64,000 nt of DNA from the NCBI GenBank assembly GCA_037893245.1, contig JBAIAA010000774.1, positions 843,001-907,000 on the forward strand. The letters are read 5' to 3'. This DNA is from Crossaster papposus (Eukaryota; Echinodermata; Asteroidea; Velatida; Solasteridae). The notes beneath the pieces were generated by a model. The model ran no database searches, was not told the DNA's origin, and saw only the letters and a list, made by a program, of their open reading frames with translations. The first letter of the stretch is position 1, and each line of letters opens with the position of its first letter. The position numbers and the translations under genes were made by a program. Below, piece by piece: positions 45,381-57,093 of the stretch.

Positions 45381-46402
45381 GCCCAGTTGGCTGCTAAAAT
45401 GGCCCCTAGTTGACAGCCAAGCCTAGTTGGAAGCTAAGTGATAATCATAACACTTTGCTAAGCTTAGTTGGTTGCTAAGTTGGCTGCTAACGTTAGAGTT
45501 GATCTGGGGTGTCTATAAACGATGTGCCTCTGTTTACATCTGTATTCAAATGTGCCCGTTAATATGCGCACGCATCATGTTTTACATAAATTTTGTTAAG
45601 AGATTGCATCAGTGGTCACACAATTCAAAGGCGATCTGACCTGCGACGTCACTCTTTAAGCAAATTTTATGTAAAACACGATGGGTGCGCATCACTGCCA
45701 GGCACATTTGAATGCAGATGTAAACACGTGACGTCAGAGGGCACATCGTCTATAAGTTACTAGTTGGCAACCAAATCCGTTTGTTACGTAACATGTTTAC
45801 ATTGGATAACATGGTTCTTGGATTCAAATCTAAGTTTTGAGAGACAATTTTGTTTAATCTCCCAATGTTATATCGGTTGTTGGGAATCTAGCCCTATGCT
45901 GGGTAAGGACAATTTCCCAAGCATCTTTCTTCTTGCAATTGGTGTTGACATATGTGTGCTTACTCTCAACAACGTTTTTCAATTCATCAAACTTTTCCGC
46001 TATAAATAAGTGTTGTTTTTCATCACTCTAATTAGCTTTATAGGTTTCTTCCTTTTGCCATGTTTACCTTCCAAATCGTCATGCTTGTTCAATACATACA
46101 TATAGGCCTCATGTGTCAGATTTACTGCTGTCCCTTAACGTCATTTGACCCATCCAAAACATCACCTTACCCTATTGACATGCAAATTCTCATTTTACGT
46201 TTTTTGTTTGTTTAAAGAACTGCCTATTGTCCTAGCTGAGTGCTTAAAATAGCTAGCTTCCAACTAGCTGGCAATATTCCTAGCAAGGTTTTATGATTAG
46301 AAAAGTATTTGGTAATCACGGAGCAGACAACTACGGATTTAGCGGGCTGCTAAGGCTTAGTTGGCTGCTATGTTAGCAGGCTTTATAAATATTGGCCCTG
46401 GT
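45381..46402. repeat. Older repeat with (C)TAGTTGGCTGCTAA words
   Basis: Several copies of AGTTGGCTGCTAA-like words at both sides (45386-45500 and 46350-46375). The right end TTATAAATATTGGCCC is the inverted form of GGGCCGATATTTATAA at 36986, so the 8.4-kb element appears nested within this repeat. It includes copy 2 of the 36736 repeat (46017-46260). No coding sequence recognised. Confidence 0.55.
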
Positions 46403-46502
46403 CTCGGTCTCAAGGCCGTCTCGAGATCTTTGTTGAGGTCTCGGCTTTGGTCTCGGTCTCGTCCTAACAAAGTTTTGGAGGGCTCGTCTCTGCCCCGTTT
46501 GC

Positions 46503-46840
46503 GATTTTGTTTTCTAAACAGGAATGCCATTACGAGACAATGCTTGCTCTTGATTGGTCGAAAACTTCTACGCCATCAACATGGTAATTTAAAATGTCTG
46601 CGATTAACATGATCAAGAAATACGCACAGAAATACCTATTCAAAATTATACTGACCTTTTTGTAAGTATAAGATTTTGTTTTCTAAACAGGAATGCCATT
46701 ACGAGACAATACTTGCTCTTGATTGGTCGAAAACTTCTACGCCATCAACTTGGTAATTTAAAATGTCTGCGATTAACATGATCAAGAAGTACGCACAGAA
46801 ATACCTATTCAAAATTATACTGACCTTTATAAGTAGATAT
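46503..46840 (+). repeat. 169-bp tandem duplication
   Basis: GATTTTGTTTTCTAAACAGG begins at 46503 and again at 46672; sequences are nearly identical. Each has an acceptor-like TTTCTAAACAG, and the first a donor-like GTAAGT, but the enclosed frame has stops. Confidence 0.85.
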
Positions 46841-46870
46841 ATTACACTTATGCAATTATGTATTCGTGAC

Positions 46871-47809
46871 GTTCTAGTACGCACGATTGGCAACTTGGAT
46901 CGCCAATTTTCTTTGCGTCTGTCCATCCTTGTCAAGTTGGTCATCATAGGCTATTGTGTTGGTGGCGTGTATTGTGTTCATTAGGTATAGTATTCGCTTC
47001 AGTCTTGTCAGGAGGCTGACAGCGTGTTTTATCAGTTTATTAGCCCATTGTGGTGTGTGCCATCGATCGCTTTGTGGCCGATGCAGTATTACTGTGCCAT
47101 TTTTGCAGCGAATGTAGAATGTATAGTCGCTGTCAGAAAAGTTTGTCGCTATCGTTTTGGCCTCTGGAGCATTCATCAAAAATCTGTTTCTGTAACTTCC
47201 ATTAACAATTCTCTTGTCAGCCGTGTTTTTTTTTATTGAAAATGCATTGAAAAGACATGGCCGCTCAAAACCCACGAATTGTTAATGGAACTTATAGGAA
47301 CATTACAAATTCGTGGGTTTGAGCGGCCATGGTTTTTCAATGCATTTTCATTGAAAACAAACATGGCTCACAAGATAATTGTTAATGGAAGTTATAGAAA
47401 CATATTTTTCTAGGACTTTTGTCAGGCTTGACATGTCAAAATCTGTTTTGGTCAACAAATTAGATTTACAAAAATCAACACTTTTTAAAAATCGGTGGGG
47501 TAATAAATGCTTCAGAGGCCAAAACGGTAGCGACGGACCATCATGGGAGCGACTGTAAATTCCACATCCGCTGCAAAAATGGCACACTACTACTGCTTTG
47601 GTCACAAAGCGGTCGATGGCACACACCACAATGGGCTAATAAACTGATAAAAGACGCTGTCAGCCGCCTATGACAAGCCAGAAGCGAATACTATACTTAA
47701 TGCACACAATACACGCCACCTACACAATAGCCTATGATGGCCAACTTGACATGGATGGAAAGACGCGAAGAAAAAATCACTCTAAGTGGCCAACTATGCG
47801 TACTAGAAC
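46871..47809. mobile_element. 0.94-kb foldback element with palindromic centre
   Basis: Ends GTTCTAGTACGCA and TGCGTACTAGAAC are inverted, and the arms match over about 400 bp (both contain CCATTGTGGTGTGTGCCATC or its complement). The centre, 47237-47352, is a nearly perfect palindrome with arms of about 44 nt around a 27-nt loop. Half of the palindrome recurs at about 49508-49553. Confidence 0.85.
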
Positions 47810-47829
47810 ATTTATTTGTTTATTTCTTA

Positions 47830-48390
47830 TATTTAACCAGGGTTTTCCATTCACAACAGTATGTGGTCTTCCATGGGGCTCTATATAATATTATAAAATT
47901 TCAATAAAACAGTATTTAAATTTAGAAGTAAAACAAACATAAAATTAATTTAAAAAGAAAAGCCCAAAATACACTAAGTATAAGAATACTTGATGGATCA
48001 AACAAATTTGATTAAAAGCTAAAATATAACCATTCTGAATATAATTAACAATGATAAGAAATACATATATGTAATACATAAAATACATAATACGTAAACA
48101 TACAAACAGATATGCAAACACAAACACGATACTATACAAACATACAGTACAACTAAAAATATATGAACACTAACTCGAAAGTAACTGACAAACAAAAATA
48201 AAACAATTCAAACTACATGTAAGCCTATGTATGAACATCTAAATAAAAAAAAATCAAATGGCAAGTAGGCCTACTATAAACACAAAATGAACATTAAACG
48301 GGCTGAGGTATTAACAAGATGTTGAAAGACATTGTTTCATCGATTTCTTGAAATGCTCAAGTGAAGGAGAACATTCGACATTTAAACTTA
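47830..48390. other. AT-rich sequence, no gene recognised
   Basis: Rich in AAACATACA-type words, without coding character. Probably 3' region of the adjacent LINE remnant. Confidence 0.4.
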
Positions 48391-48397
48391 AATTATT

Positions 48398-49440
48398 TCA
48401 AATTGTAATAGCTGTTAGAAAGGGCTATGCTTATAGCAGTCGGTGCTGTACTTAGGAATATAAGTGTTCTAATGTGGACTGTCTCGTACCATACCCGTGT
48501 CTATCATCAACTTTTACACAATTGTCTGTAAGGTACGTTGGAGAAAGAATGTGAGTACGTCTGTACATGAGTACTGCTCTCGGATATAAAAATCGTTTTA
48601 ATAATGGGAGCCGGTTTAATTCTTAAAATAATTATCTCGACGGTGTATTGTAACGTTACTCTGTAGCGGGCCAAGCAGAATGAGGCGTGGTGTCATAAAT
48701 AACCAAAGAAAATGACGGCAGACATGGCAGACTTCGGGGGCGCCTCCCAGATTTAGTTTTAATACACAAACAAATCGAATTAATATTTACAAAAGTAAGG
48801 AGCACATTAATACAAGTAGATGTATTATAAAATTAAAATAACACTTACAAACTATAAGACCGGTGCAGGCACGAGGCTGGAGGAAAACACACAACAGAAA
48901 ATACCCAAACGCAAAAGTGGCTACAAAAATAACGGAATGACCAACGCCCCAATTGCGCGAACCAGTCTTATAGTCTGCAAAGCGCACTCGACCAAAGAAA
49001 CAACAAATGGAATCCAAAGAACAAAAAAATGTAAAGCTGCATTACAAGTGGCAAACATATATAAGAATGAAAGGAATTTAAGGAAGAATAAAACATAATT
49101 GAAATGAAGCGTTAAGCATGTATTAAATGTAAAGCAGCATTACAAGTAACAAACATCATGTAAGAATCAAAGGAATTTAAGGAACGAATAAAAGTGAATG
49201 AAATAGTGGAGTGTAAAGCAAGTAGCCCAGGTGGTGAACAGACGTATTTGTTACAGTATCATACCTGTTACTTAAAATTATTATGGTGGCATACTTCTGT
49301 AATTTAAAGAGTTTGTCTAGTATGTAAACAACATCTTTCTGACCAAATTTGAGAGCAGTTGTCAAAAATGCGGCAGAACAAATGCATTAAAAAGTAATTT
49401 AAGGGAGTTGAGTGGTAAGTACGGTTTAACCCTCCTCAAC
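48398..49440 (-). pseudogene. LINE C-terminal fragment, first copy, split by a solo LTR
   Basis: 48398-48648 and 49256-49440 together are colinear with 49560-50015. Read on the minus strand they encode ALKFGQKD, KLFKLQKYATIII and RYDT, the C-terminal post-RT region of a CR1/Jockey-like LINE. Several stops are present. Confidence 0.75.
48649..49255. mobile_element. Solo LTR (607 bp)
   Basis: Inverted TGTAAC/GTTACA ends flanked by GTAT on both sides (48645-48648, 49256-49259). The other LINE copy has an uninterrupted GTGTATCATACC at 49817, which is the empty site. It contains two diverged copies of ATTACAAGT...AAGGAATTTAAGGAA. Confidence 0.8.
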
Positions 49441-49559
49441 ATCCCCAATTTGGGGAAAAGGGGGAGTCCGTCGGTTTAATATTATTGCTGGGTATAGAAT
49501 TTGTAGGGCATTGAAAAAACATGGCTGCGCAAAACCCACGAATTTTTAATGGAAATTTA

Positions 49560-50060
49560 AATTATTCCAAATTGTAATAGCTGTTACAAAGGGCTGTGCT
49601 TATAGCAGTCAGTGATGTACTTAGGTATAACCAAGTGTTCTAATGTGGACTGTCTCGTACCATACCAGTGTCTATCATCAACGTTTACACAATTTTCTTT
49701 AAGGTACGTTGGAGCAAGATTGTGAGTACGTTTGTACATGAGTACTGCTCTCAGATATAACAAACATCGTTTTGATATTGGGAGCCAGTTTAATTCTTCA
49801 AATAATTCTCTCCACGGTGTATCATACCTCTTACTTAAAATTATTATGGTGGCATACTTCTGTAACTTAAAGAGTTTGTCTAGTAAGTAAAGACAATCTT
49901 TCTGACCAAATTTGAGAGCAGTTGTCAAAATGCGGCAGAACAAAGGCCTTAACAAGTAATTTGAGGGAGTTGAGTGGTAAGTACGGTTTAACCCTCCTCA
50001 GCATCCCCAATTTTCCCTGGACTATACTCACTATTTTGTTAACATGATCATGGAAAAGGA
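49560..50060 (-). pseudogene. LINE C-terminal fragment, second copy
   Basis: Minus-strand frames from about 50060 give KLGMLRRVKPYLP, PHFDNCSQIW, then RYDTPWRELFEELNWLPI and RHWYGTRQS: the thumb and C-terminal region after the RT of a CR1/Jockey-like LINE. The reading frame changes near 49870. The 5' side is cut off at a G tract at 50063-50082. Confidence 0.8.
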
Positions 50061-50195
50061 GGGGGGGGGGGGGGGGGGGGGGTGGGGGTGCGTTAGGTAA
50101 CAATAGTCTAGATAGTGTATAGGTATGGGGAAAAGGGGGAGTCCGTCGGTTCTATATATTGCTGGGTATAGCATTTGTAGGGGGTGGGTGAACAA

Positions 50196-50430
50196 TCTAC
50201 GATGGCTGATCTCTGCCAAGAACATTTATATTACAGCGTTATAACGCCCTAATACGGCGTTATAAGGCCGTACAATGGATGAACAAAAAAAACAGACATT
50301 AAGTTGTTATAACGCTGTATAATAGAGCGTTATAACGCCGCAAATGTAGGGCGTTATAACGCTGTACAAGGGCATTATAACGCCGAATTACAATACAATG
50401 TGTTCGTGGCGGAGATCAGCCACCGTAACA
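50196..50430. mobile_element. MITE made of palindromic GCGTTATAACGC motifs
   Basis: Inverted ends at 50199-50224 and 50401-50426 (GGTGGCTGATCTCCGCCACG type, a few mismatches). The interior has about six copies of CGTTATAACGC or one-base variants at 50236-50392, spaced irregularly. No coding capacity. Confidence 0.8.
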
Positions 50431-50521
50431 ATCACCTTTAACTTGGGTTATATGCTTTGTTTAACCACCCTGTACAAAAGCCTAAGTGACGTTATGTTTT
50501 CCGTTCGAACGTACATTACAG

Positions 50522-50769
50522 TGATGGTCACGTGCCACCAAGTCTGCTTCATCGGCTCGGAGTACAACCCCAAGCTGGTATCCCACCCCGTTGGTTCCTA
50601 CCGTACAACGATCCTTGCACGTGTACCGCTGTACGTCTGGGTGGAATGCGCATCCCTGCTACGTCATACCGCCAGAGGGAGCCCCACTACCTGGACGAGC
50701 TGTTTCTGAGTGAGGATGCTGACGAGATTGGGGCTTACTTCAACTGTACGCCCGCAGTACAAAGTACAG
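50522..50769 (+). CDS. Discoidin-domain gene, upstream exon
   Basis: Acceptor ACGTACATTACAG, donor G/GTTAGA at 50770. In the frame that joins the next exon in phase it encodes a region with CTCTAVRLGG and SEDADEIGAYFNC. No domain recognised; a signal peptide is not visible, so more exons must lie upstream. A second overlapping frame is open for a similar length but ends in a stop, so frame choice rests on the junction phase. Confidence 0.45.
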
Positions 50770-51522
50770 GTTAGATGCATACTTGTAGTGCAACATTTTG
50801 TTTACATTTTTTTTCCACAAATTTACTAAGAAAGTTACAACTTTGATGGTTCTTCATGAAACATCCCAGGCATGTTCAACATTAACTCTAGGGGTCTTTT
50901 TGAGTGCAACATTGAGGTGTGTTGTTTTAGGTAGAATACACCATTTGCAGATATCAAAAAATACATATTTGAAAGTAAATAATTAGTTTAGGCATCCATT
51001 ACAATTATTGCGCTAAATATTTTGTATTTATTCCGAAAATTGTAATTGTATTTTTTAAAATGCCGCGGCTCTTGCTTTTTTTCTCGGCATCAATGATTGT
51101 AAAACTTGGACAGGCCAGTTAAACAGGATTTACTATTCAATTCAACCCCTCAGTTCCACCCATAATGATTCTAGGCATCCAGTAACATTATTTCGCTAAA
51201 TATTCTGTTTTAATATTCTGTACGCCATTTTGTTTTCTTTTTTTTCTCGGCATTCATGATTGTAAAACTCTAGACAGCCCATTTAAACGGGATTTACTAA
51301 AAAATTCAACCCCTCAGATCCACCCATTTTTGACAATTCAAGCAATTATCAATGGTGTATCCTACCTTTTTAAAATCAGATGAAAACGAAATGCTGTAAC
51401 GTGTTTTCTTTTTTTTCTGTAAAACGAAGTTGAAAGTTAAATTAGCCCTTTAACAAAATTAGGATTGTTTTTGTATCAACATCAGTTACACATTGATTTG
51501 TTTTCTTGTTGGTTACCAACAG

Positions 51523-51661
51523 AGTGTTCGAGTCCGCATCCTCCCGGCATGGAGGACGGGACAATCCAAGATGATCGCATCACAGCGTCCAGTAGTCACA
51601 GTAATTGGTATCCACACCGGGCACGCCTCAACCAGCGCTCCGGCGCATGGGCAACCCTGAG
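51523..51661 (+). CDS. F5/8C (discoidin) domain, first exon
   Basis: Acceptor GGTTACCAACAG at 51511-51522. With one base from the previous exon it begins ECSSPHPPGMEDGTI and runs through ITASSS, RARLN and GAW, the classic opening of an F5/8 type C domain (Cys, then P-L/P-GMEDG, ITASS, ARLN, GAW). Donor is probably GAG/GTTGGC at 51662, leaving two bases. These domains are extracellular and bind glycans, phospholipids or proteins. Confidence 0.75.
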
Positions 51662-52069
51662 GTTGGCATTAAAGTAAAATGCCACGCCTGATACGTACCT
51701 TCATTACAATGCCACAAAACGCGCCTAAATGGTTTAATAGTCACCACAACGTCGAATCGGCTTTGTTTTCGTATACTTTTTTCTTTGTCTGTTTGTTTTT
51801 AATTCGAAACAAAATCTAGCACAATCCCGATGCGCCGCTCAATTATTGCACACTATTATACAATTTCAATAATTGTGTTTTATTTTCAAATCCATTTAAG
51901 CAATCGATTAAATCGCGTTGTTGTGTTATAATGTCATCAGTCTCGCATTACACATATAAATATTTGAATATGAGATGTAATTAAGATAAGTACATGTAGT
52001 TTGAAGTACTAGCATCATGACCATGTGGCATTTCTTTTTTGTGAGTTGTGTGGTTATGAAAAGAACTGG

Positions 52070-52445
52070 AGGGAACTCGACGTTTTGGATAGTATGCTCT
52101 GCCCGTCGTCAGGAAACTAAGGGATTCCAACGGTGACGCGGGGTTATATGGAGCCTGGGAACGATGAAGCGTAAGAAGGATGTCACTGAGGGGTACTCAT
52201 GCGGGACGCTGGATGATCACTAAGGCGTGTCAGTGTGAAGGAAGGGACCGAACTGGAAAGTTGCCAAGGGTATAGGAGATCCATAGGATGGAGAACTACG
52301 TGTCCTAGAGTACATAGGACCCATCGGATTGGGAGGCGATGGTGGGTGGGGCGCCAGATGTTGCTTCACCGTTATAATCCCTCAGTCTGCTGACGAAGGT
52401 CAGGGCATTCTGTCCGAGACGTTGAGATCCCTCCCGGTTTCTTGT
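52070..52445. repeat. Interspersed repeat in the discoidin gene, possible retroelement tail
   Basis: Contains GTCGTCAGGAAACTAAGGG and TGACGAAGGTCAGGGCATTC followed by TCTGTCCGAGACGTTGAGAT. Such GACGAAGG...CGAAACGTT arrangements recur in the tails of Penelope-like elements and other repeats (recalled). It sits where the missing middle F5/8C exon would be expected. Confidence 0.4.
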
Positions 52446-52509
52446 TCAAGGTAAATCAAGGTACATGTTAATCTTAACTTAACAGGCTTTGTAGGTATTT
52501 CCTGGACAT

Positions 52510-52690
52510 TGGGCCAATTTCACGAAACACCAAGACGGGTCTTAGACAAAATAGTAACTCCTCCAAACTCGCGACCAAAGTTAAGACGCTTTAAACACGT
52601 CATAACTTCCATAGCAACGCGGCTTAACTCGTCTTAACTTAAGATCGGTCAGAGGGTCGTCTTATCTCACGTGCGTTAATCTATATATCG
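52510..52690. repeat. GGGCCAATTTCACGAAAC-type repeat
   Basis: Begins with a GGGCCAATTTCAC end and contains several CGTCTTAACTTAAG-like palindromic words. Typical of small interspersed repeats; no coding sequence. Confidence 0.35.
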
Positions 52691-52919
52691 TCTGGAAACC
52701 ATTGCACTATCTTCTCGTTTTAGACAAAATGTCGGCCTAGAGTTATAGTTTTGATGAAGAAACAAATGTAAACAGTTTTTAAACGTCTTCGTACAGAATT
52801 GATAAATATTGTGCATATGCTGCGGCGATGCGTTGCTGGGAAACAATTTGTAATTGTTAAAAGTCTCCTCTTCGCCGAATGATTATTGACACCGCTAAAT
52901 GTAAATGTTTTGGTTTCAG

Positions 52920-53069
52920 GAGTTCGTCGGTACCACTGATGGCTATACCCCAGTCACCAACATGTTTGACGGGAGTGTAGTGGCAAAGGTAGTGCGCATT
53001 AAGCCTAATGCCTGGGGGAGTAGTGGTGTTGGTTTGCGGTTGGAGTTGCTTGGATGTCGACTTGATTAG
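52920..53069 (+). CDS. F5/8C (discoidin) domain, last exon
   Basis: Acceptor TTTGGTTTCAG at 52919. 49 codons to TAG at 53067-53069: TPVTNMFDGSVVAK, then VVRIKPNAWG and LRLELLGC, the closing strands and terminal Cys of an F5/8C domain. About 60 residues between the GAW of the first exon and this one (the QW-x-Q-VDLG and QWVTSY region of the family) are not found between 51662 and 52919. The gene is therefore incomplete here or has lost an exon. Confidence 0.8.
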   Translation, partial: EFVGTTDGYTPVTNMFDGSVVAKVVRIKPNAWGSSGVGLRLELLGCRLD

Positions 53070-53389
53070 TTCTGCTGATGCTTATAAGCGCTGTTTGTAG
53101 GCGCTAAACAACATTTTCCAAACAAACTAAAACGGAAAAATGACATTTGACAATTTTGTTTAGAACCGCCAGCATAATAGACCTGAACAATAGCACTGGG
53201 CTGAAATATATATTATATTATGTAAACAAACAAAATATCGCATCAACCAAAATTGTGCTAAAATGTCATCGTTTTTTATTCACCGTAGTTTTTTGGGTAT
53301 ACATTCCAGTGGCGTAAATCTATACCGGCGAGTGGAGGGTGGGATTTACGGCAATGGAAATTCAAAAAATCGGGGAATTAAGAGGTGAA

Positions 53390-53423
<34 letters not shown>

Positions 53424-54127
53424 TCCAGATAGCACCATAGGAACACATGTTCATGACACAAAAGGTACGTCATCTAAGGCAATAATGTAACTTACACTAC
53501 AGTGGTGCGTTTAAACCATTTACAGTGTTGTTTTTAATACAGGTGAATGAGGGACACTACCATTCTTACTACCGAAACTTGGGGGAATGATCCAAAAGCG
53601 GGGGCTAACATACACGTCTCTGGAATTTAGGCCCATAGTGAAACGTTTTAAAGGTATTTGGCGTCACTAAAATACAAACTGCAATATCATCATACAATTA
53701 TTTTGTTGTACAGTGTGGAGTCTCGTAATAGAACATTATATGTTTTCTCTGCTATTTTAAACATTTTTTATTCAAAATCACCAAATCTCGCATTCAATTT
53801 TGTCCGGAGAAATCACACGATGTTATTAAACAAATTAGGTCATTTGCCATTTAATAACGAATTGTTGGTCACTCTATTTAAACATATTTTGTCACCAAAC
53901 AATATTTGTCACCATAGTCTAAGCTGTTGCTGTAAGGCAACATACATTCAGGGGTCAAATTCGTATAATATCAATCAATTTCAAACTTATGTGAACAAAA
54001 TTAGTCTGGTGTGTGCTTGACTCACGCACATATCCGACTAATTTATTTAACATAAGTTTGAAATTGGTCTGTGAATGCTGCCTTTCGTCAAAAGCTTCAA
54101 CAATTTTTGTCAAAGGGTGAGCAAACG

Positions 54128-54210
54128 TTAACCCTGAGGGACCCCGCGTGACATCTATGTCACACACAAAAAATGTGACATAGATGTCACGCGGGGTCCC
54201 TCAGGGTTAA
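54128..54210. mobile_element. 75-bp perfect-hairpin MITE with TTAA target duplication
   Basis: 37-nt perfect arms (TTAACCCTGAGGGACCCCGC... and its complement) around a 9-nt loop CACAAAAAA. TTAA at 54128-54131 and 54207-54210. The sister repeat at 29346-29358 (minus strand) has the uninterrupted AAACGTTAAGATTG. TTAA-CCC ends are piggyBac-like. Confidence 0.9.
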
Positions 54211-54572
54211 GATTGAACCATAAATGACTAAATTGGTTTAGTAAAAGCGTATGTTTGTTTTAATAATGTTAAATTCGTTTAGGCTGTTGCCGAAAGGCAG
54301 CATTCACAGATCAAATTCGTCTAGATATCAATCAATTTCAAACTTATGTTAAAACAAGGTGGGTCAGTATATTTGTTCACTTTGAAATGTATGCAAATTT
54401 ACCTATTTGGTTTACCATGTATATCCTCATTGAGTGATCCCCACAATGTCGCTTCCTAGGTTGTATCTTAAAATTGGGCGTGATCCCTGGACACACGGTA
54501 TTCTGTTGTTTATGATTTCTGACTAGCGCCTTCGAACAAAGATACTAACATTTTGGAAAACCGCCAAAAATA

Positions 54573-54645
54573 GGGCAAAGCAGATCAGTTGGTAGAACGC
54601 CGGTCCGGTATTTCGGAGGTCACAGGTTCGAGTCCCGCCTTGCCA
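54573..54645 (+). repeat. tRNA-like (SINE-type) unit
   Basis: Acceptor pairing GGCAA/TTGCC, A box ATCAGTTGGTAGAACGCC and B box GGTTCGAGTCC. It matches 28858-28931. Imperfect stems argue against a functional tRNA. Confidence 0.6.
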
Positions 54646-57093
54646 ATTTCTTTGTTCCCTTTGAAATTTCTGTGATTAAGTGTATGTATATTAAAATGCA
54701 CGCAAATAACAGAAAATAGGTCGAGTGTCGTGTTGCTGTGTAATGATTAATCATTTGTTTCAAAATGGGATTTTGAATAGAAATGAGTGGAGGAAACAAT
54801 AATCAGGAGCTTACACAATCGCAATATTTAGACCCACAATTGACAATGATGTAATCGTTATTTTCACTCAGCCTACACTTTGTTTCTACAAAATAGAAAT
54901 TTGGGTGATGTGAGTAGCAAGGCGGGGGTACCTTGAGAGATTGGTGAATTTAAGTATCTTGCTGCCACCTTGGATGCTTACACCTGGTTTTAAAATACTC
55001 CAGAGACACCTCTCTTCCATATACAAGTGCCAAAGCCTTTCCCCGAAACGAAACGACAGATTCCAGGAGCTGGCTCACAGACTATATCACAAGAACGCCA
55101 CCAACAAGTAAATGTATAGGTATAGGTATAGGTATAAACGACCACGCTAAAACATAATAGGGTATTGAAATACAATTCATTCAAATTCACCAACTCACAC
55201 GTTCAAGTTTGTTCGAGAAAAGATTTCGCACGCTTTTAATACCAAACTAGTTTAGTCATTTATCATTCAATTTCAACGTTTGGTCACCCTTTTGAAGCAC
55301 CGGGTTGAGAATATTCACTTCGGAAGTGAATGGAAGTAGTGCAATGTTTGTTCCTTTCTGGGTTAAGCTGACACTTTTTCCCTAGTCAGTGTGACACGTT
55401 TCCAACTAAAACGAAATAAAAAAGACTCCAAGTGAATCTGAACCGCAATATTTGGGCCCTCATTGTCGCTGCTTGATTGATTTATACTACGTTTCTTTTA
55501 CACCCATTGTCAAGATTTCAAAGGAACAACAAGTATCGATTCTTACTAATGCTTTAAGGTTTGAGATGAATTGAGTCCTCATATACAGTGGTACGAGCTA
55601 CTGATTTGGGTATGTGAAAGCTTTGTACTGTCCGGTCTCATTGTTGCGTAACCAAACAATGGAATAAAGGTTGGGTTTAAATAAGGGCGTTTTTAATGCC
55701 CAGTACGTTGGACATCGAAGTCATTTGCTGCCATGCGTTCTTGCGCGTTGGGTGTTTCTGCTAATGTCGTTAAAGTGTCTCTTCGAGTGATGATGTTCCC
55801 TACACAATTTTGAGTAAACATACGTTGGAGATAATGTTGTGTGACCCTAAAGAACTAACCCGCCAATTTATTTCGATGGTGATTCGAACCAGTATTTTCG
55901 GACATATTCAATGAAGATTTTTACTCCGATGAGGATTTATACTAAAAGCGGCGGATACGAAGGTGAATAAACTTCCTACATTTACGAATGATTTGGACGT
56001 CTTGTAACAGATCAGAAAATGATGGAAAATAAGGAAAGGTAACAATAACTTATTTTCCCTCAAAATTTGGCTTATATTTCAGCCGTCGGTGTATCTGGCA
56101 AGGGCAGACTGATTTACCAGAAAAACCTTTTTTTGTTAAGGATTTTGAACGTTTGAATGTTAATATTTTATTTACCTATCAATTATATCAAGCAATTGCT
56201 GATTAACACTGAGTATGAAGAAACCCAAGCTAAAAATTGACCCACGCGTGTATAAGACGTACGTTGCTATCCATATGAAGCAAGAAATGGGACGGAGGGA
56301 ACCCCCCTCCTATGTGGTGGTCATTGTGCTTGCGGAATTATGTTGTGGTTTCTCAGGAATGCTTTTTAGGTTCTTAGGGAAGGGGGGGGGGGGGGGAGGG
56401 GGGGGGGGGGAGGGGGAGGGGGGGGGGATTAACAATAGTCTAGAGAGTGTTTAGGTATGGAGGGGGGGGGGGGGGTTCCCTCTACCTTATATCGTGCTGG
56501 GTATATTGCTATCAGGCGAAAAGGTTTAGTTATCTTTTTTTTAAATGACGTCAGGGCGATTTTGCGCATGCTTGAGTGAAACGTTACGTTGGCTTTACAC
56601 CATAGGCCAAGAGCATTAGATCATAATAGGCCAAAACCTGGAAATACCTCATAACAAGCTGCATTTTTCAGGATACGTCCAGGAATATCCAGGAATATAA
56701 GTCCCCGGAAATCCCCTGGAGCTCTCTCCAAAATACAAGACGGCGTCCAAAATGGGCGCCATTTTCCATTTTTAGCATAATTTTGCAACCAAACGAGTTA
56801 GAAATACAAATTAAGTGTCCAAACATATGTTTTAAAGCACAAGGAATCCAATAAAATCATTATCCAAAGGATTCAAAACCTACATGTATAAGTATTTAAA
56901 ACCAAGATGGTGTCCGAGATGGTCTCGAAAATGGCCGCCAATTGTAAATTGTTATCATAATGTTTGCTACCAAAAGAGTCTACGCAAACAATCCAATAAA
57001 ATAATTATTTAAAATGTCCAAAACTCATAGATATCCATAATCAAGGTGTTCAAAATGACCGCCATTTTTCAATTTGTATTAGTACTGGGGGAA

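Larger units (their letters stand above)
53640..56603 (+). repeat. Long repeat, copy C, first part
   Basis: 53735-54055 matches 29545-29860; about 54000-56603 matches copy B (31315-33808). It contains G tracts at 56383-56430 and 56461-56474 not present in copy B. The earlier G tract at 53391-53420 lies outside it. No gene recognised. Confidence 0.75.

Noticed and set aside
50230-50395. Regularly repeated GCGTTATAACGC as a CRISPR array
   Set aside because: Repeats are only 11-12 nt, palindromic, unevenly spaced and bounded by MITE-like inverted ends in a eukaryotic context; no cas genes.
54573-54645. Functional tRNA gene
   Set aside because: Boxes A and B are present but stems are imperfect, and diverged copies lie in the same repeat at 28858 and 31830; a tRNA-derived repeat is more likely.
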